Position numbers and translations under genes: made by a program
In this document: one piece after another, positions 17,330 to 26,181 of the stretch
Layout: every line of letters begins with the position of its first letter
Position numbering within the stretch: position 1 is the first letter of the stretch
Notes under the pieces: generated by a model
What the model was told of the DNA's origin: nothing
The model's database searches: none
What the model saw: only the letters and a program-made list of their open reading frames with translations
NCBI GenBank assembly: GCA_002825465.1
Contig: PJER01000031.1
Span: 1 to 39,778, forward strand
Direction of reading: 5' to 3'
Length of the DNA: 39,778 nucleotides
Source of the DNA: Candidatus Thorarchaeota archaeon MP8T_1
Lineage (GTDB): Archaea > Asgardarchaeota > Thorarchaeia > Thorarchaeales > Thorarchaeaceae

Positions 17330-17812
17330 TTTTTGTAATTCTTTGCGAATTGATGTAAGATGACCTGTATGATAGTCGATGTGAGTAAATGTACTAGTAA
17401 TTACTTCCCTAACTGTCATGCCAACAAAGAAAGAGGGAGCTTTCCCTTCTTGGATTCTTTTCTCAAGTTCATCCTCGCTAGCGGTTCTGACGAACTCCAG
17501 CAGTTCGTGCTCCCCAGATTCATAGTACTCCTTTATCTCTTCTCTTGAGGTTCCAGCCCAATCGCCTGCAGTGCCGGGAGTGTATAATTTGAAGAGATCT
17601 GGTCTTTTTGGGGGACCTACCTTGATGAGCATATTGAGTGAGAAATCAAATACAGCAGCTTGATGGGCAAGAACCCAACCCAATGAAGCCATCCCTGTCT
17701 TTGGGTGATATGAGAGGTCATCATGTCCTGTTTCATCGATCAGACGGATTTCCATATCCCTCCACTTTCGTGTTTCAGCTGCAGCTAGTTTGAATAGATT
17801 GTAATCGTTCAC
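17324..17812 (-). CDS. DinB-like four-helix metalloenzyme
   Basis: A 162-residue protein of the DinB/YfiT family, which binds a divalent metal through three histidines in a four-helix bundle. Visible ligands are H50 ('GWVLAHQAAVFDFS') and the HxxxH pair H144/H148 in 'THIDYHTGHLTSIRKEL'. Family members include thiol S-transferases and stress proteins, so the activity here is unknown. The start is GTG 17812 because GGAGGA precedes it by 7 bases; a longer in-frame GTG (17848) adds 12 residues and lacks a site. Its last codons overlap those of the convergent isomerase gene. Confidence 0.85.
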   Translation of the reverse strand: MNDYNLFKLAAAETRKWRDMEIRLIDETGHDDLSYHPKTGMASLGWVLAHQAAVFDFSLNMLIKVGPPKRPDLFKLYTPGTAGDWAGTSREEIKEYYESGEHELLEFVRTASEDELEKRIQEGKAPSFFVGMTVREVITSTFTHIDYHTGHLTSIRKELQKS

Positions 17813-17979
17813 CGAAATTCCTCCAAGATTGTCATCCAGATGTGGCACATCTTCCTTTTAGTGTTCACATACAAGTAATTGGGAAAAAGATAAGATTGGA
17901 TATAGGTCTTCATTATGGTACAGCTTGCTCCCAATCACAAGATGTAAATTCAATCTTTCATCAGTCTATACTGGTCACC

Positions 17980-18351
17980 ATGGAATCAAAACCAGTTTCA
18001 GGGCAGCTTTCAGCAGAGGAATTACGTCAACTTAGAAGATTAATGGCTGTTCGACAAGCTCTTGATGAGTGGAAGAAGAAGGGATTTGAAGTCGATATCC
18101 CAGTATGTCCCATCTGTAAAAGCCCTCGACTGATCAGATTGACCTCTGCCCACGATCTAGGAGTATTTCCAGGGTCATTTCAACCTGCATTATATTGTAT
18201 AGATTGTGGATGGTATGGTCGAGTTGCACCCGTTATGTCTAATCGCCCACAAGATGATGCAATTCTTGAAGACCTTGAAGGTGCATTTGCTCCATTGATG
18301 GACCCAAATGAAGATCCGTATGCAGATGTACTAGAGGAAGAACGTGATTAA
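17980..18351 (+). CDS. Zinc-ribbon protein of unknown function
   Basis: A 123-residue protein with a helical N-terminus ('SAEELRQLRRLMAVRQALDEW'), a zinc ribbon (C43-x2-C46 and C73-x2-C76, 'CPIC...CIDC') and an acidic tail ('MDPNEDPYADVLEEERD'). Its small size and acidic tail suggest a nucleic-acid- or protein-binding accessory factor, but I do not recognise the family. ATG 17980 is used; a 46-residue upstream extension from 17842 is low-complexity, overlaps the DinB gene region and has no ribosome-binding site. It converges with the TIGR04076 gene, one base apart. Confidence 0.7.
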   Translation: MESKPVSGQLSAEELRQLRRLMAVRQALDEWKKKGFEVDIPVCPICKSPRLIRLTSAHDLGVFPGSFQPALYCIDCGWYGRVAPVMSNRPQDDAILEDLEGAFAPLMDPNEDPYADVLEEERD

Positions 18352-18352
18352 T

Positions 18353-18664
18353 TTACTCTGGAGAAACTCTTTGCAATTCATACATTAATGGATTGAAAGC
18401 ATCTGGGCATGCGTGGGTTGCTTTGCATTGATCTTTCAGCCAAGGAAATTTCGCGTTATACATCATCGCATAGATTTTGGGGAGCATTGAATATAATGCA
18501 CTAATGCATATCTTTCCTTTAACTTCATTTCCCGTAAAGAGAACCTCATCTCCAACTTTGTGTCCAGCTCCACAAGTTCCTTCTTGTTTTACTACACGGC
18601 AAAGAATGTGCCAAGGTTCATCACGAATACATTTGTCTTCGTTCATGAAGAGTAAGGATATCAT
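18353..18664 (-). CDS. TIGR04076 family protein
   Basis: A 103-residue protein matching the TIGR04076 pattern: 'EGTCGAGHKVGDEVLF', 'KICISALYSMLPKIYAM', 'AKFPWLKDQCKATHACPDAFNPLMYELQR'. The cysteines at 'GTCGAGH', 'KICISA', 'DQCKA' and 'ACPD' are typical and may bind a metal or cofactor. The function is unknown; members often lie near radical or metal enzymes, but no such neighbour is seen here. ATG 18664 is used, and a second ATG six codons downstream is possible. Confidence 0.82.
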   Translation of the reverse strand: MISLLFMNEDKCIRDEPWHILCRVVKQEGTCGAGHKVGDEVLFTGNEVKGKICISALYSMLPKIYAMMYNAKFPWLKDQCKATHACPDAFNPLMYELQRVSPE

Positions 18665-18688
18665 TGTACCTTGTTAATCTAACGGATT

Positions 18689-20059
18689 TCAGATTTCTAA
18701 ATCTTCATCAAGAGTTGATTTCTGATCTTCATCTGTATGCAGATGATGTGTGTTTGTGGATAAATCAAATATCCTGACCTCATCGGGTTCAAATAGTGGA
18801 CCTTCATCGGGTAATTCCCCAGCTGCTCTGAGGCTCTTCTTTACTGCTAGAGGTCCAATCATTTCAAGAATCATGGTAGAGAGCGCAACGACACCCAGAA
18901 TCAGCATTCCCAATGTTTCGCCAACACCACCCAAAGCAACAAAGGTCTCCTCAATAATGAAGGAAAGACCCAGAGCTACTCCTGCTTGACAAAGCAGACA
19001 GCCACCAAGATATTTTTGAATAGCAGGTGTTTCATTTACTATTTTTCCACCAAATGCAGCTCCAAAATACTTTGCGAATGTTCGTCCACTAAGATAGAGC
19101 ACAGCCGTGATTATTATCAATACTACTGTTTCTGAAGTGGTCAATAGTTGAGCCATTCTCGCTCCAACCATAACGAAAAATATCATTACAACAGGAGCCA
19201 TCAGTCGCTCAAGTAGTTCAGGAATCTGATCTTTGTCACCAGAAATACGGGAACGAACAACGTAACCAAAGACCATCGCTGCAAATATATCACTAATATG
19301 TATGTGAAGACCAATTGATTCTAAGTATCCATTAATCAAGCCGATAGTTCCAATAAGCAGAATCACCATGCCAATTTCAAGTTCGAGTAGTTTTCCTCGA
19401 TCTTTTTGCCTATTTACAGGATATAGAAATAGAAAACCAGCAATTATTCCAAGAATTACGGATCCGATTATTCCAATCACAGGCTCAATCATTACAGCTG
19501 TTAGTGTTATTGAACCAGAATCAATTGACCACAGTGCAAAGGCAATTGCGGAATTGGTAAGAATTACTGCAGCAATATCATCAGCTGCAAGTACGAACAT
19601 GAGTGAGGATGTAACAGGACCTTCGCAGTTATTTTCCCAAACAACATCAGCTGTTGCTGCTGGTGCTGTGGCACTTGCAACAGCGCCGAAGAGAATAGCA
19701 GTTGGAAGTGGTAATGGAAATGAAAGTGAAGAGAGTAAGAAGTACGTGAGAAACGATACAACTGCAAATGCAGCAGTAGCCTCTATGATAACTATGACTA
19801 GAAGCTTCTTGATCCTGGTTCCTGTAAGAGCAGGACAACTTAGCTCATGACCAATATTGTAGCCGATTAAGCCTAAAGCTAGTGCAACAAAGAAACGTAG
19901 GTCATCAATCCCTGATTCGGTAAGGATTTGAGTTAGTCCAAGAAATACCCCAGCTAGCATAAAGCCCAAAGTCTGTGGAATACCTAGTCGTTTAAGAATA
20001 AGTGCACCGATATATGCTAAAACAAGAGCTGCGCCGATTGTAAATAGAAAGTATTCCAT
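18689..20059 (-). CDS. Cation/proton antiporter (CPA2, KefB/NapA-like)
   Basis: A 456-residue membrane protein with about 12-13 membrane segments that exchanges Na+ or K+ for H+. Family landmarks are 'RLGIPQTLGFMLAGVFLG' near the N-terminus, the unwound-helix signature 'VASATAPAATADVVW' and the ion-binding aspartate pair in 'LAADDIAAVILTNSAIAF', which is characteristic of electrogenic CPA2 exchangers. The C-terminus is a ~50-residue cytosolic acidic/His-containing tail ('TNTHHLHTDEDQ') with no RCK/TrkA-N domain. It is transcribed alone; a 110-base gap with no feature separates it from the nth-like gene. Confidence 0.9.
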   Translation of the reverse strand: MEYFLFTIGAALVLAYIGALILKRLGIPQTLGFMLAGVFLGLTQILTESGIDDLRFFVALALGLIGYNIGHELSCPALTGTRIKKLLVIVIIEATAAFAVVSFLTYFLLSSLSFPLPLPTAILFGAVASATAPAATADVVWENNCEGPVTSSLMFVLAADDIAAVILTNSAIAFALWSIDSGSITLTAVMIEPVIGIIGSVILGIIAGFLFLYPVNRQKDRGKLLELEIGMVILLIGTIGLINGYLESIGLHIHISDIFAAMVFGYVVRSRISGDKDQIPELLERLMAPVVMIFFVMVGARMAQLLTTSETVVLIIITAVLYLSGRTFAKYFGAAFGGKIVNETPAIQKYLGGCLLCQAGVALGLSFIIEETFVALGGVGETLGMLILGVVALSTMILEMIGPLAVKKSLRAAGELPDEGPLFEPDEVRIFDLSTNTHHLHTDEDQKSTLDEDLEI

Positions 20060-20169
20060 AGAGTAGTCTCCAGGCTTTGAATAGATGATTGTCGATTAAA
20101 ACCATTTAGTGCTTATTGAAGGTATTGATATTTACTACTAGTTGAATATTCATCTAAGCGCTCTAAATC

Positions 20170-20838
20170 TCATCTAAGTAACATATAGAAATCACAGATT
20201 TTCTTCAAAAAGCATTCAGGACATCTAGGATTTTGTGCACGACAGATGTCTCTTCCATGACGAACCAAGTTTTTGTTTAGAGATGGAATACAATCACGAG
20301 GTAGGATTTCTTCGAGTAAGTCATGCGCTTTCTCTCGAGAAACATCTTGCTCAATGATACCCAATCGCTTGGTAACTCTCCATACATGTGTGTCAACTGG
20401 TAATACAGGAAATCCAAATGAAAATAATAGAACGATGGCTGCTGTCTTTGGGCCCACTCCATGAAGGGATGTCAACCATTCCTTTGCTTGTGGAATCTCC
20501 ATTTTTTCTAGTAGAGAGAGGTCTAGTTTTCCAACGCGTTCCTGTATCTCTCTTAGAGTAGCCTGAATTCGTTTAGCTTTAAGATTATACATCCCAGATG
20601 ATCGGATGCTTTTCGCTAGTTCATCTTGGGGAGCAGTTAATACTTCATCCCAAGTGGAATAGGTCGCTTTCAAGCTCTCAAAGGCACGAAACATGTTGAC
20701 ATCATTTGTATGTTGACTAAGTATTGTCATAACCAGTTCATCAATTGGAGGGAGTTTTCTCTCACTTACCTCATCTCCATATTCCCGAAGGAGGGCTTTA
20801 CATATTTTTTCTGCTTTCTTTCTAATTTCATTTACCAT
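20170..20838 (-). CDS. nth: Endonuclease III (DNA glycosylase/AP lyase)
   Basis: A 222-residue HhH-GPD enzyme that removes oxidised pyrimidines and cuts the abasic site in base excision repair. The helix-hairpin-helix 'LHGVGPKTAA' carries the catalytic Lys, and the catalytic Asp sits in 'PVDTHVWRV'. The C-terminal [4Fe-4S] loop has the standard C-x6-C-x2-C-x5-C spacing ('CRAQNPRCPECFLKKIC'). ATG 20838 is chosen because GGTG lies 6 bases upstream; longer TTG or GTG forms add four residues. Length matches the family. Confidence 0.95.
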   Translation of the reverse strand: MVNEIRKKAEKICKALLREYGDEVSERKLPPIDELVMTILSQHTNDVNMFRAFESLKATYSTWDEVLTAPQDELAKSIRSSGMYNLKAKRIQATLREIQERVGKLDLSLLEKMEIPQAKEWLTSLHGVGPKTAAIVLLFSFGFPVLPVDTHVWRVTKRLGIIEQDVSREKAHDLLEEILPRDCIPSLNKNLVRHGRDICRAQNPRCPECFLKKICDFYMLLR

Positions 20839-20947
20839 TGCAAGCACCAAAGAATGATGGGCACCTTATCAGCTAACTGGTATAAGATATGAAATCCCCT
20901 TTCGATACTCTTTTGTTCTATGATAATCAATATCGAGAGGAATCAAG

Positions 20948-21364
20948 ATGAAAGTTGGAGTTATTTACGAGAGCACTCGTGGTAGAACCAAAGCCATGGC
21001 GGAGGCTATTTGTAAAGGTGCAACGGACACAGGAGCAGAATGCGTTGTTATCGATGCCAAAGATTTCAATGGTATTGACGACCTCTGTGCCTTGGCTGTG
21101 GGAAGCTCAACAAGAATGAAAAGAGTACTTCCAAAGGTCAAACAGATACTAGCAGACCTCCCGGATCTAAAGGGACTACCTGCTGCTGCATATGGATCCT
21201 ATGGATGGAGTGGCGAAGCTCCAGACGAGATTAATGGTAGACTGCAGGAACTTAATGCAGAGATTGTGATTGACCAGCCAATTAAAGCAAAGGATTATCC
21301 TGGAGAGGCTATTCTGGAAGAGTGTCAAAGACTTGGAGCAAAACTTGCAGAGAGTTGTCAATAG
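20948..21364 (+). CDS. Flavodoxin
   Basis: A 138-residue flavodoxin-fold electron carrier. The FMN phosphate loop is 'YESTRGRTKAMAEAI' (residues 7-21), and the loops around 'GSSTRMKRVLP' and 'GSYGWSGEAPDEI' surround the isoalloxazine ring in the family. There is no fused domain, so it is a free soluble carrier. The ATG at 20948 follows AGAGG. Possible partners are not encoded next to it; the ABC genes follow after 89 bases on the same strand. Confidence 0.88.
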   Translation: MKVGVIYESTRGRTKAMAEAICKGATDTGAECVVIDAKDFNGIDDLCALAVGSSTRMKRVLPKVKQILADLPDLKGLPAAAYGSYGWSGEAPDEINGRLQELNAEIVIDQPIKAKDYPGEAILEECQRLGAKLAESCQ

Positions 21365-21453
21365 GACCTAAGGAGAATCCTTCAGAATCGTGTGCAATCT
21401 TAGTAACTCTTATCATGTTGATATAATGGCACATAGGTCGGTGCTTTTAGAAA

Positions 21454-23379
21454 ATGGGACATATCAGACGACTCACAGGTTATGCCTTGAGGAGAAAATA
21501 CCTCTTCTTTGGCTTTCTTACGTCTGCTGCTATTGGTACCATATTTAATCTTCTGACACCACTGGTTCTGATTCAAATTGTAGATCAAGTAATTATTGGA
21601 TCTGAACTTGATCTCCTTCTAGAATACATAATTATCTTCATTGGACTTGGACTTCTCTATGCACTTTTTGATATGTTGGGTCGTTATGGATCTGCCATTC
21701 TTTCGCAATCGGTCATCTATACCTTACGGGAAGAGCTTTACAATAGTTTGATGGAGAAGGATCTATCATTTTTTGATCAAAATGAAACTGGACAATTATT
21801 AGCTCGAGTAACAACTGATGTCAGTACAATGAAGGAATTTCTATACTGGGGATATAGAGTTCTTTTCATAGGATTTGCTCAACTTAGTGGGACATACATC
21901 GTGATGTGGACCGTCAATCCAATGCTTACAATCTACATGTTAGCTTGGATTCCAGTTATGCTCATTTTCATCTATTCGTTTGCAAGAAAGGTGCGTCCTG
22001 TATTCTTTGCTGCGCGGATGCAATACGGTGTTCTTAGCTCGGTTCTCGCTGAGAATGTTGTTGGTCATAAAGTTGTACGATCATACGCTTCAGAAAAAAG
22101 AGAGGCAGAACGAGTAGAAAAAGAAAATCGGGGATTTTTGGATCTACGTGTCAAGGCAAGTAAACTTCAATCGTTTTTCCAACCAATGCTTCCTTCGTTA
22201 GTCAGTGTAGCTATTGGAGCCCTCATCTATATCGGAGGGTTCAGCTATATCAGTGGAACCCTTACATATGGCGAATTTGTTGGTTTCATTTCAATGATAG
22301 GAATGTTAGTTCTTCCAGCTCGGTTTCTGAGTTGGGGTGTAGGAATGTACCAGCGAGCATCTGCTTCAGGAGAGAGGACGTTTTACATCCTAGATTCAAT
22401 AGAGGAAGTCATGAACCCAGAGAATCCTGTTGATATCACTGAATTCCGAGGAGAGATAGATTTCAATAATATCTCATTCACCTATGGTGGTGATGGATAT
22501 ATTCTCAACGATGTTGATCTACACGTAAAGCCTGGTCAAATAGTTGCACTTCTAGGTGGGACAGGTTCTGGAAAGACCAGTCTGATGAACCTGATTCCAA
22601 GATTCTATGATGTGGATACGAATGATAAAATCGAATATGAAGGAAAGTCCTACAGAGTAAGCAAAAACAATAGCGTCATTATTGGTGAAAGAGAATTCAA
22701 GGTCGTTGATGGACAGACGGAGATTGATGGTAAAATCTACAAGGTGACAACACCAGGAGACATCCAGATCGATGGAATAAATATACGACAATACCTGCTG
22801 AATGATTTGAGAAAACGTATCGGAATGGTTCATCAAGATCCATTCCTATTTTCAGCTACATTGCGAGAGAATATCGCATTTGGTCGTCCTGAAGCTACAT
22901 TTGAGGAAGTAATTGATGCAGCAAAAGCAGCAAACATCCACGACTTCATATCTACACTTGAAGACGAATATGATTCTGAGATTGGAGAGAGGGGTGTGAC
23001 TCTTAGTGGCGGGCAAAAACAAAGAATTGCTATTGCTCGAGCTCTACTTGCGAATCCTAGAATATTGATACTTGATGACTCAACAAGTTCAGTTGATGCA
23101 AGAACTGAGATGCTCATTCAGCAAGCATTAGAGAATCTAATGAAAGGGCGAACTACGTTCATCATCACACATAGACTTAGTACTGTTCGTAATGCGGACC
23201 ATATAGTCATGATGGAGAGAGGAAAGGTAGTTGAACAGGGTAGTCATGATGATCTAATTGCTATAGAAGGGCTCTATTACAATATCTACCAGACGCTCAC
23301 TGAGATGGAACTTGCTGCAACCGCTGCTATTGACCCGTATCCAGCATCTAGTACGAAGGGAGGTAGAAGTATTGAGTAG
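21454..23379 (+). CDS. ABC exporter subunit 1 (TMD-NBD, degenerate catalytic site)
   Basis: A 641-residue half-transporter: six membrane helices in residues ~15-300 and a nucleotide-binding domain from ~325. Walker A is G368-G-T-G-S-G-K-T-S376, the signature is LSGGQ at 517-521, Walker B ends D541-D542, and the switch His is H573. The residue after the Walker B Asp is normally Glu; here it is Asp542, the mark of the inactive half of heterodimeric exporters such as TM287/288 and BmrCD. An extra ~45 residues (about 390-434) sit between Walker A and the Q-loop ('VHQDPFLF'). They hold three similar short units, KSYRV, REFKV and KIYKV, about 15 residues apart. The ATG at 21454 starts it; the second subunit overlaps its 3' end. 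Confidence 0.92.
   Translation: MGHIRRLTGYALRRKYLFFGFLTSAAIGTIFNLLTPLVLIQIVDQVIIGSELDLLLEYIIIFIGLGLLYALFDMLGRYGSAILSQSVIYTLREELYNSLMEKDLSFFDQNETGQLLARVTTDVSTMKEFLYWGYRVLFIGFAQLSGTYIVMWTVNPMLTIYMLAWIPVMLIFIYSFARKVRPVFFAARMQYGVLSSVLAENVVGHKVVRSYASEKREAERVEKENRGFLDLRVKASKLQSFFQPMLPSLVSVAIGALIYIGGFSYISGTLTYGEFVGFISMIGMLVLPARFLSWGVGMYQRASASGERTFYILDSIEEVMNPENPVDITEFRGEIDFNNISFTYGGDGYILNDVDLHVKPGQIVALLGGTGSGKTSLMNLIPRFYDVDTNDKIEYEGKSYRVSKNNSVIIGEREFKVVDGQTEIDGKIYKVTTPGDIQIDGINIRQYLLNDLRKRIGMVHQDPFLFSATLRENIAFGRPEATFEEVIDAAKAANIHDFISTLEDEYDSEIGERGVTLSGGQKQRIAIARALLANPRILILDDSTSSVDARTEMLIQQALENLMKGRTTFIITHRLSTVRNADHIVMMERGKVVEQGSHDDLIAIEGLYYNIYQTLTEMELAATAAIDPYPASSTKGGRSIE
23359..23364 (+). promoter_or_regulatory. 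Shine-Dalgarno site fixing the start of ABC subunit 2
   Basis: GGAGGT lies inside the last codons of ABC subunit 1 and is 7 bases upstream of an in-frame TTG at 23372. This decides the start over the upstream TTG at 23312 and indicates translational coupling of the two subunits. Confidence 0.75.
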
Positions 23380-25207
23380 GATACTTGATACCGAAGACGA
23401 TCCCGATGCTCGAACATACGAGTATAGCGATTCAACCCTATTGATGCGCATGGTGAATTACCTTCTAGCTTACAGAAAACTCTTCGGTGCTGTAGTCATT
23501 CTGACAGCTATTGGAATTGCATTGAGTGTATGGACTCCTTTCATTCTAAGACAAGCAATAGATGTGGATTTTCCAAGTGGGAATATGAGTGAAATTGCTT
23601 TCACTGCCAGCCTCTATATCATATTACAGATTATTTCATGGATAATCAGCTATGGAAGTGGTTATCTCATGTCACTTATGGGGCAGAGGGCTGTCTATGA
23701 CATTAGGCAACAACTCTACAACCATGTTCAAGAGATGTCAGAGGAGTTCCATGATCACTCATCAAGTGGAAGAATCATATCCAGACTGACCAATGATGTT
23801 GACCGTATGAGCGAACTCCTTGGTGGTGAACTCATCAATACATTTGCCCAGATATTCGTGGTCTTTGCAATAGGAGCAGCGATGTTTGCTTCGAATTTAC
23901 GGTTAGCATTGGTATCACTTCTAATCGTGCCAATCTTGCTGATTACAACTATCTATTTCCGTAAGATATTGAGAGAGGCCTACCGAAGAACAAGAAAGAC
24001 CATATCGAATGTTACGTCGAACCTTGCGGAGAGCATTTCAGGTGCAAAGGTCACAAAGAGTTTTGCCAGGGAACAGAGAAGTGCTGAGATTTTCTCTGAG
24101 ATAAATGAGGCTGATTATCAATCGAATGTTGATGCTGGTAAGGCACAAGCTGCTTTCTTTCCAGTTATTCGTTTCATTGGAGGTCTTGGAACTGCAATCA
24201 TACTCCTCTTTGGCAGCTGGTTCTTTCTCAATCCAAGTTTTCTCTACATCAGCGATGCTTTAACACCAGAAGTGACTCTCGGTACTATTGTCATGTTTGT
24301 GCAATTCAGTGATAGTTTCTTCCGCCCAATTTTGATCATTGCAAACTTCTATACATCTGTTCAGAGCGCTTTCGCAGGGGGTGAGAGAGTCTTCTCTATA
24401 GTTGACACAGAATCAGTAATTCAAGATCACCCTGACTCATTGCCAATGCCAGAAATCAATGGGCACATACAATTCAAAGATGTCAAGTTCAGATATGGCG
24501 AAGGTCCAATAGTTCTTGAGAATTTCAATCTGGAGATTGACCCAGGTGAAACTATAGCAATCGTAGGAGATACAGGAGCTGGAAAGACAACCATCGTGAG
24601 CCTATTGAATCGATTCTATGATGTGGTCGAAGGGTCTATTCAAATCGATGGGATTGATATTCGGAGTGTTACTCAAAGTTCACTTCATTCAAGAGTTGGC
24701 CTCGTTCTGCAAGATGCATTTCTATTCATGGGAACCATCAAAGAGAATATCAAATATGGTAGACCAGATGCAAGTGATGAAGATATCATCGAAGCCCTTG
24801 ATGCAATTGGGGCAAGAAGAATAATCGAGAATCTTGTTAATGGATTGAATACCGAGGTTGGCGAGAGAGGTAGTAGATTATCTGAAGGAGAGAGACAGTT
24901 GGTTAGTTTTGCAAGAGCCTTGCTTGCTGATCCAAAGATCCTCATTCTTGATGAAGCAACTAGTTCTATTGATGTCTATACCGAATATGCCATCCAGAAA
25001 GGAATGCGAGTGTTACTAGCCGGAAGAACTTCTATTGTAATAGCTCATCGACTCTCGACCATTGTGAATGCAGATAGGATTGTAGTTCTAGAAAAAGGAA
25101 AGATAGTCGAATCTGGAAAACATGGAGACCTGATTCGAAAGAAAGGAAAGTATCATTCTCTATACGAGCTTCAGATTAGACCGAGAGCAATGCAACGGTC
25201 AAGTTAG
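23372..25207 (+). CDS. ABC exporter subunit 2 (TMD-NBD, catalytic glutamate present)
   Basis: A 611-residue half-transporter with six membrane helices (residues ~30-310) and a nucleotide-binding domain. Walker A is G399-D-T-G-A-G-K-T-T407, Walker B ends D527-E528 with the catalytic Glu intact, and the switch His is H559. The signature is L503-S-E-G-E507 instead of LSGGQ. In heterodimeric type IV exporters, the degenerate ATP site combines the Asp-bearing Walker B of one subunit with the altered signature of the other. That is what is seen between this protein and its neighbour, so the two should form one heterodimer. The TTG start overlaps the upstream gene by 8 bases. The substrate is unknown; multidrug or lipid export is the family norm. 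Confidence 0.92.
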   Translation: MSRILDTEDDPDARTYEYSDSTLLMRMVNYLLAYRKLFGAVVILTAIGIALSVWTPFILRQAIDVDFPSGNMSEIAFTASLYIILQIISWIISYGSGYLMSLMGQRAVYDIRQQLYNHVQEMSEEFHDHSSSGRIISRLTNDVDRMSELLGGELINTFAQIFVVFAIGAAMFASNLRLALVSLLIVPILLITTIYFRKILREAYRRTRKTISNVTSNLAESISGAKVTKSFAREQRSAEIFSEINEADYQSNVDAGKAQAAFFPVIRFIGGLGTAIILLFGSWFFLNPSFLYISDALTPEVTLGTIVMFVQFSDSFFRPILIIANFYTSVQSAFAGGERVFSIVDTESVIQDHPDSLPMPEINGHIQFKDVKFRYGEGPIVLENFNLEIDPGETIAIVGDTGAGKTTIVSLLNRFYDVVEGSIQIDGIDIRSVTQSSLHSRVGLVLQDAFLFMGTIKENIKYGRPDASDEDIIEALDAIGARRIIENLVNGLNTEVGERGSRLSEGERQLVSFARALLADPKILILDEATSSIDVYTEYAIQKGMRVLLAGRTSIVIAHRLSTIVNADRIVVLEKGKIVESGKHGDLIRKKGKYHSLYELQIRPRAMQRSS

Positions 25208-25403
25208 TTATCCAAAAGTAGTTGGGGGAGCCCCTATCAAACGATAAGAGCTCCGGTATGTACCTATTGATGATAAGCTGAAAGATCTTCAGCATCTCTA
25301 CAAGGAGTTGCTGATAATTGTGAACCTGAAGATACTTGATAGATGAAATTCACTGCTATTGTTTCTATACGTGAATGTCTAGCAATGTATTCATCCATAT
25401 CTA

Positions 25404-26168
25404 TCAATCCTTCCAGTCGAAATCGTCTACATTATCGTAACCATAGCTACTTGCTCTACGCATGCCAGATTTTATGCCTTTGAGCCCCTTCAGTCCTTTC
25501 ATCGCTCCAGTAATCGATTTTGTGACAATTGGTCCTATATCCACAAGATCACCGAGTCCATGGATTCCGCCCTTACTCACAATTAATTGCTTGCCATCAC
25601 GATTAGTGATTACTACACCAGACTTGCCAACTGAAACCATGTTATCATCTCCTAACACATAGACATGTTTTCCATGAGTAAAGACAAGACCCTCATTCTC
25701 ACTCAGGACAAGTAGGACTTTGGTCTTCGTAGGGTCTGTCCCAAAGAGAATCTTTGCATCACTCTTATTGTCGATTTTTGTTTCCTTTGTATCACTATGT
25801 ATGTGGTCATTGATCGCGTTCTCAACCTCATTAACGAATACTGTTGCATCATTAAATTCCACAGCATGAAGGTCGGAACTCTCGGCCTTTTTGGATATAT
25901 TCTCCAATGATGTAGAACCAATGAAGAGGGTGATACCATCAAGAGAATCTACAAAGGATTCTCCTATAGCACCCCTAGAAGTTTCTGCAATCGCATCGAC
26001 TGCAAATTTAGAAGGACCAGCGTAGGCGACACCTACTCTCTGATCTTCATCAAGCAAGTATACCCAGACACAGCCAGCCTCCATATTCACATAGGCTTTC
26101 TCATGTGAAACTATATCGTATTCTTGAGTCACAACCATTACATTAGTATCAGGTCTTAGATTTTTCAT
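25404..26168 (-). CDS. Hypothetical soluble protein with DDFDW tail, partner of winged-helix gene
   Basis: A 254-residue protein with no recognised domain. It has a beta-rich first half ('VMVVTQEYDIVSHEKAYVN', 'CVWVYLLDEDQRVGVAYAG'), further short strand/turn units ('KVLLVLSENEGLVFTHGKHVYVLGDDNMVSVGKSGVVITN', residues ~160-200), and a Gly/Lys-rich helix ('GAMKGLKGLKGIKSGMRR') before the acidic end 'YDNVDDFDWKD'. That end echoes the 'DDLDDLDWED' end of the protein encoded just upstream. ATG 26168 is used because GAGAGGAAG precedes it; the frame extends further upstream but overlaps the neighbouring gene. It lies 13 bases after the winged-helix gene, so the two form an operon. Confidence 0.65.
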   Translation of the reverse strand: MKNLRPDTNVMVVTQEYDIVSHEKAYVNMEAGCVWVYLLDEDQRVGVAYAGPSKFAVDAIAETSRGAIGESFVDSLDGITLFIGSTSLENISKKAESSDLHAVEFNDATVFVNEVENAINDHIHSDTKETKIDNKSDAKILFGTDPTKTKVLLVLSENEGLVFTHGKHVYVLGDDNMVSVGKSGVVITNRDGKQLIVSKGGIHGLGDLVDIGPIVTKSITGAMKGLKGLKGIKSGMRRASSYGYDNVDDFDWKD

Positions 26169-26181
26169 TCTACTTCCTCTC

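Noticed and set aside
20273..20464. Open frame opposite the endonuclease III gene
   Set aside because: Antisense shadow of a well-identified gene.
25268..25328. Possible C/D box small RNA (TGATGAT ... CTGA ... CTGA)
   Set aside because: The first CTGA is too close to the C-like box, and no proper D'/C' spacing is present; chance matches are likely in AT-rich sequence.
25208..25403. 196-base gap after the ABC pair, with GGGGAGCCCC and GGAGC/GCTCC dyads
   Set aside because: No T tract follows the dyads, no open frame with a ribosome-binding site is visible, and no tRNA-like fold was seen. I report nothing there.
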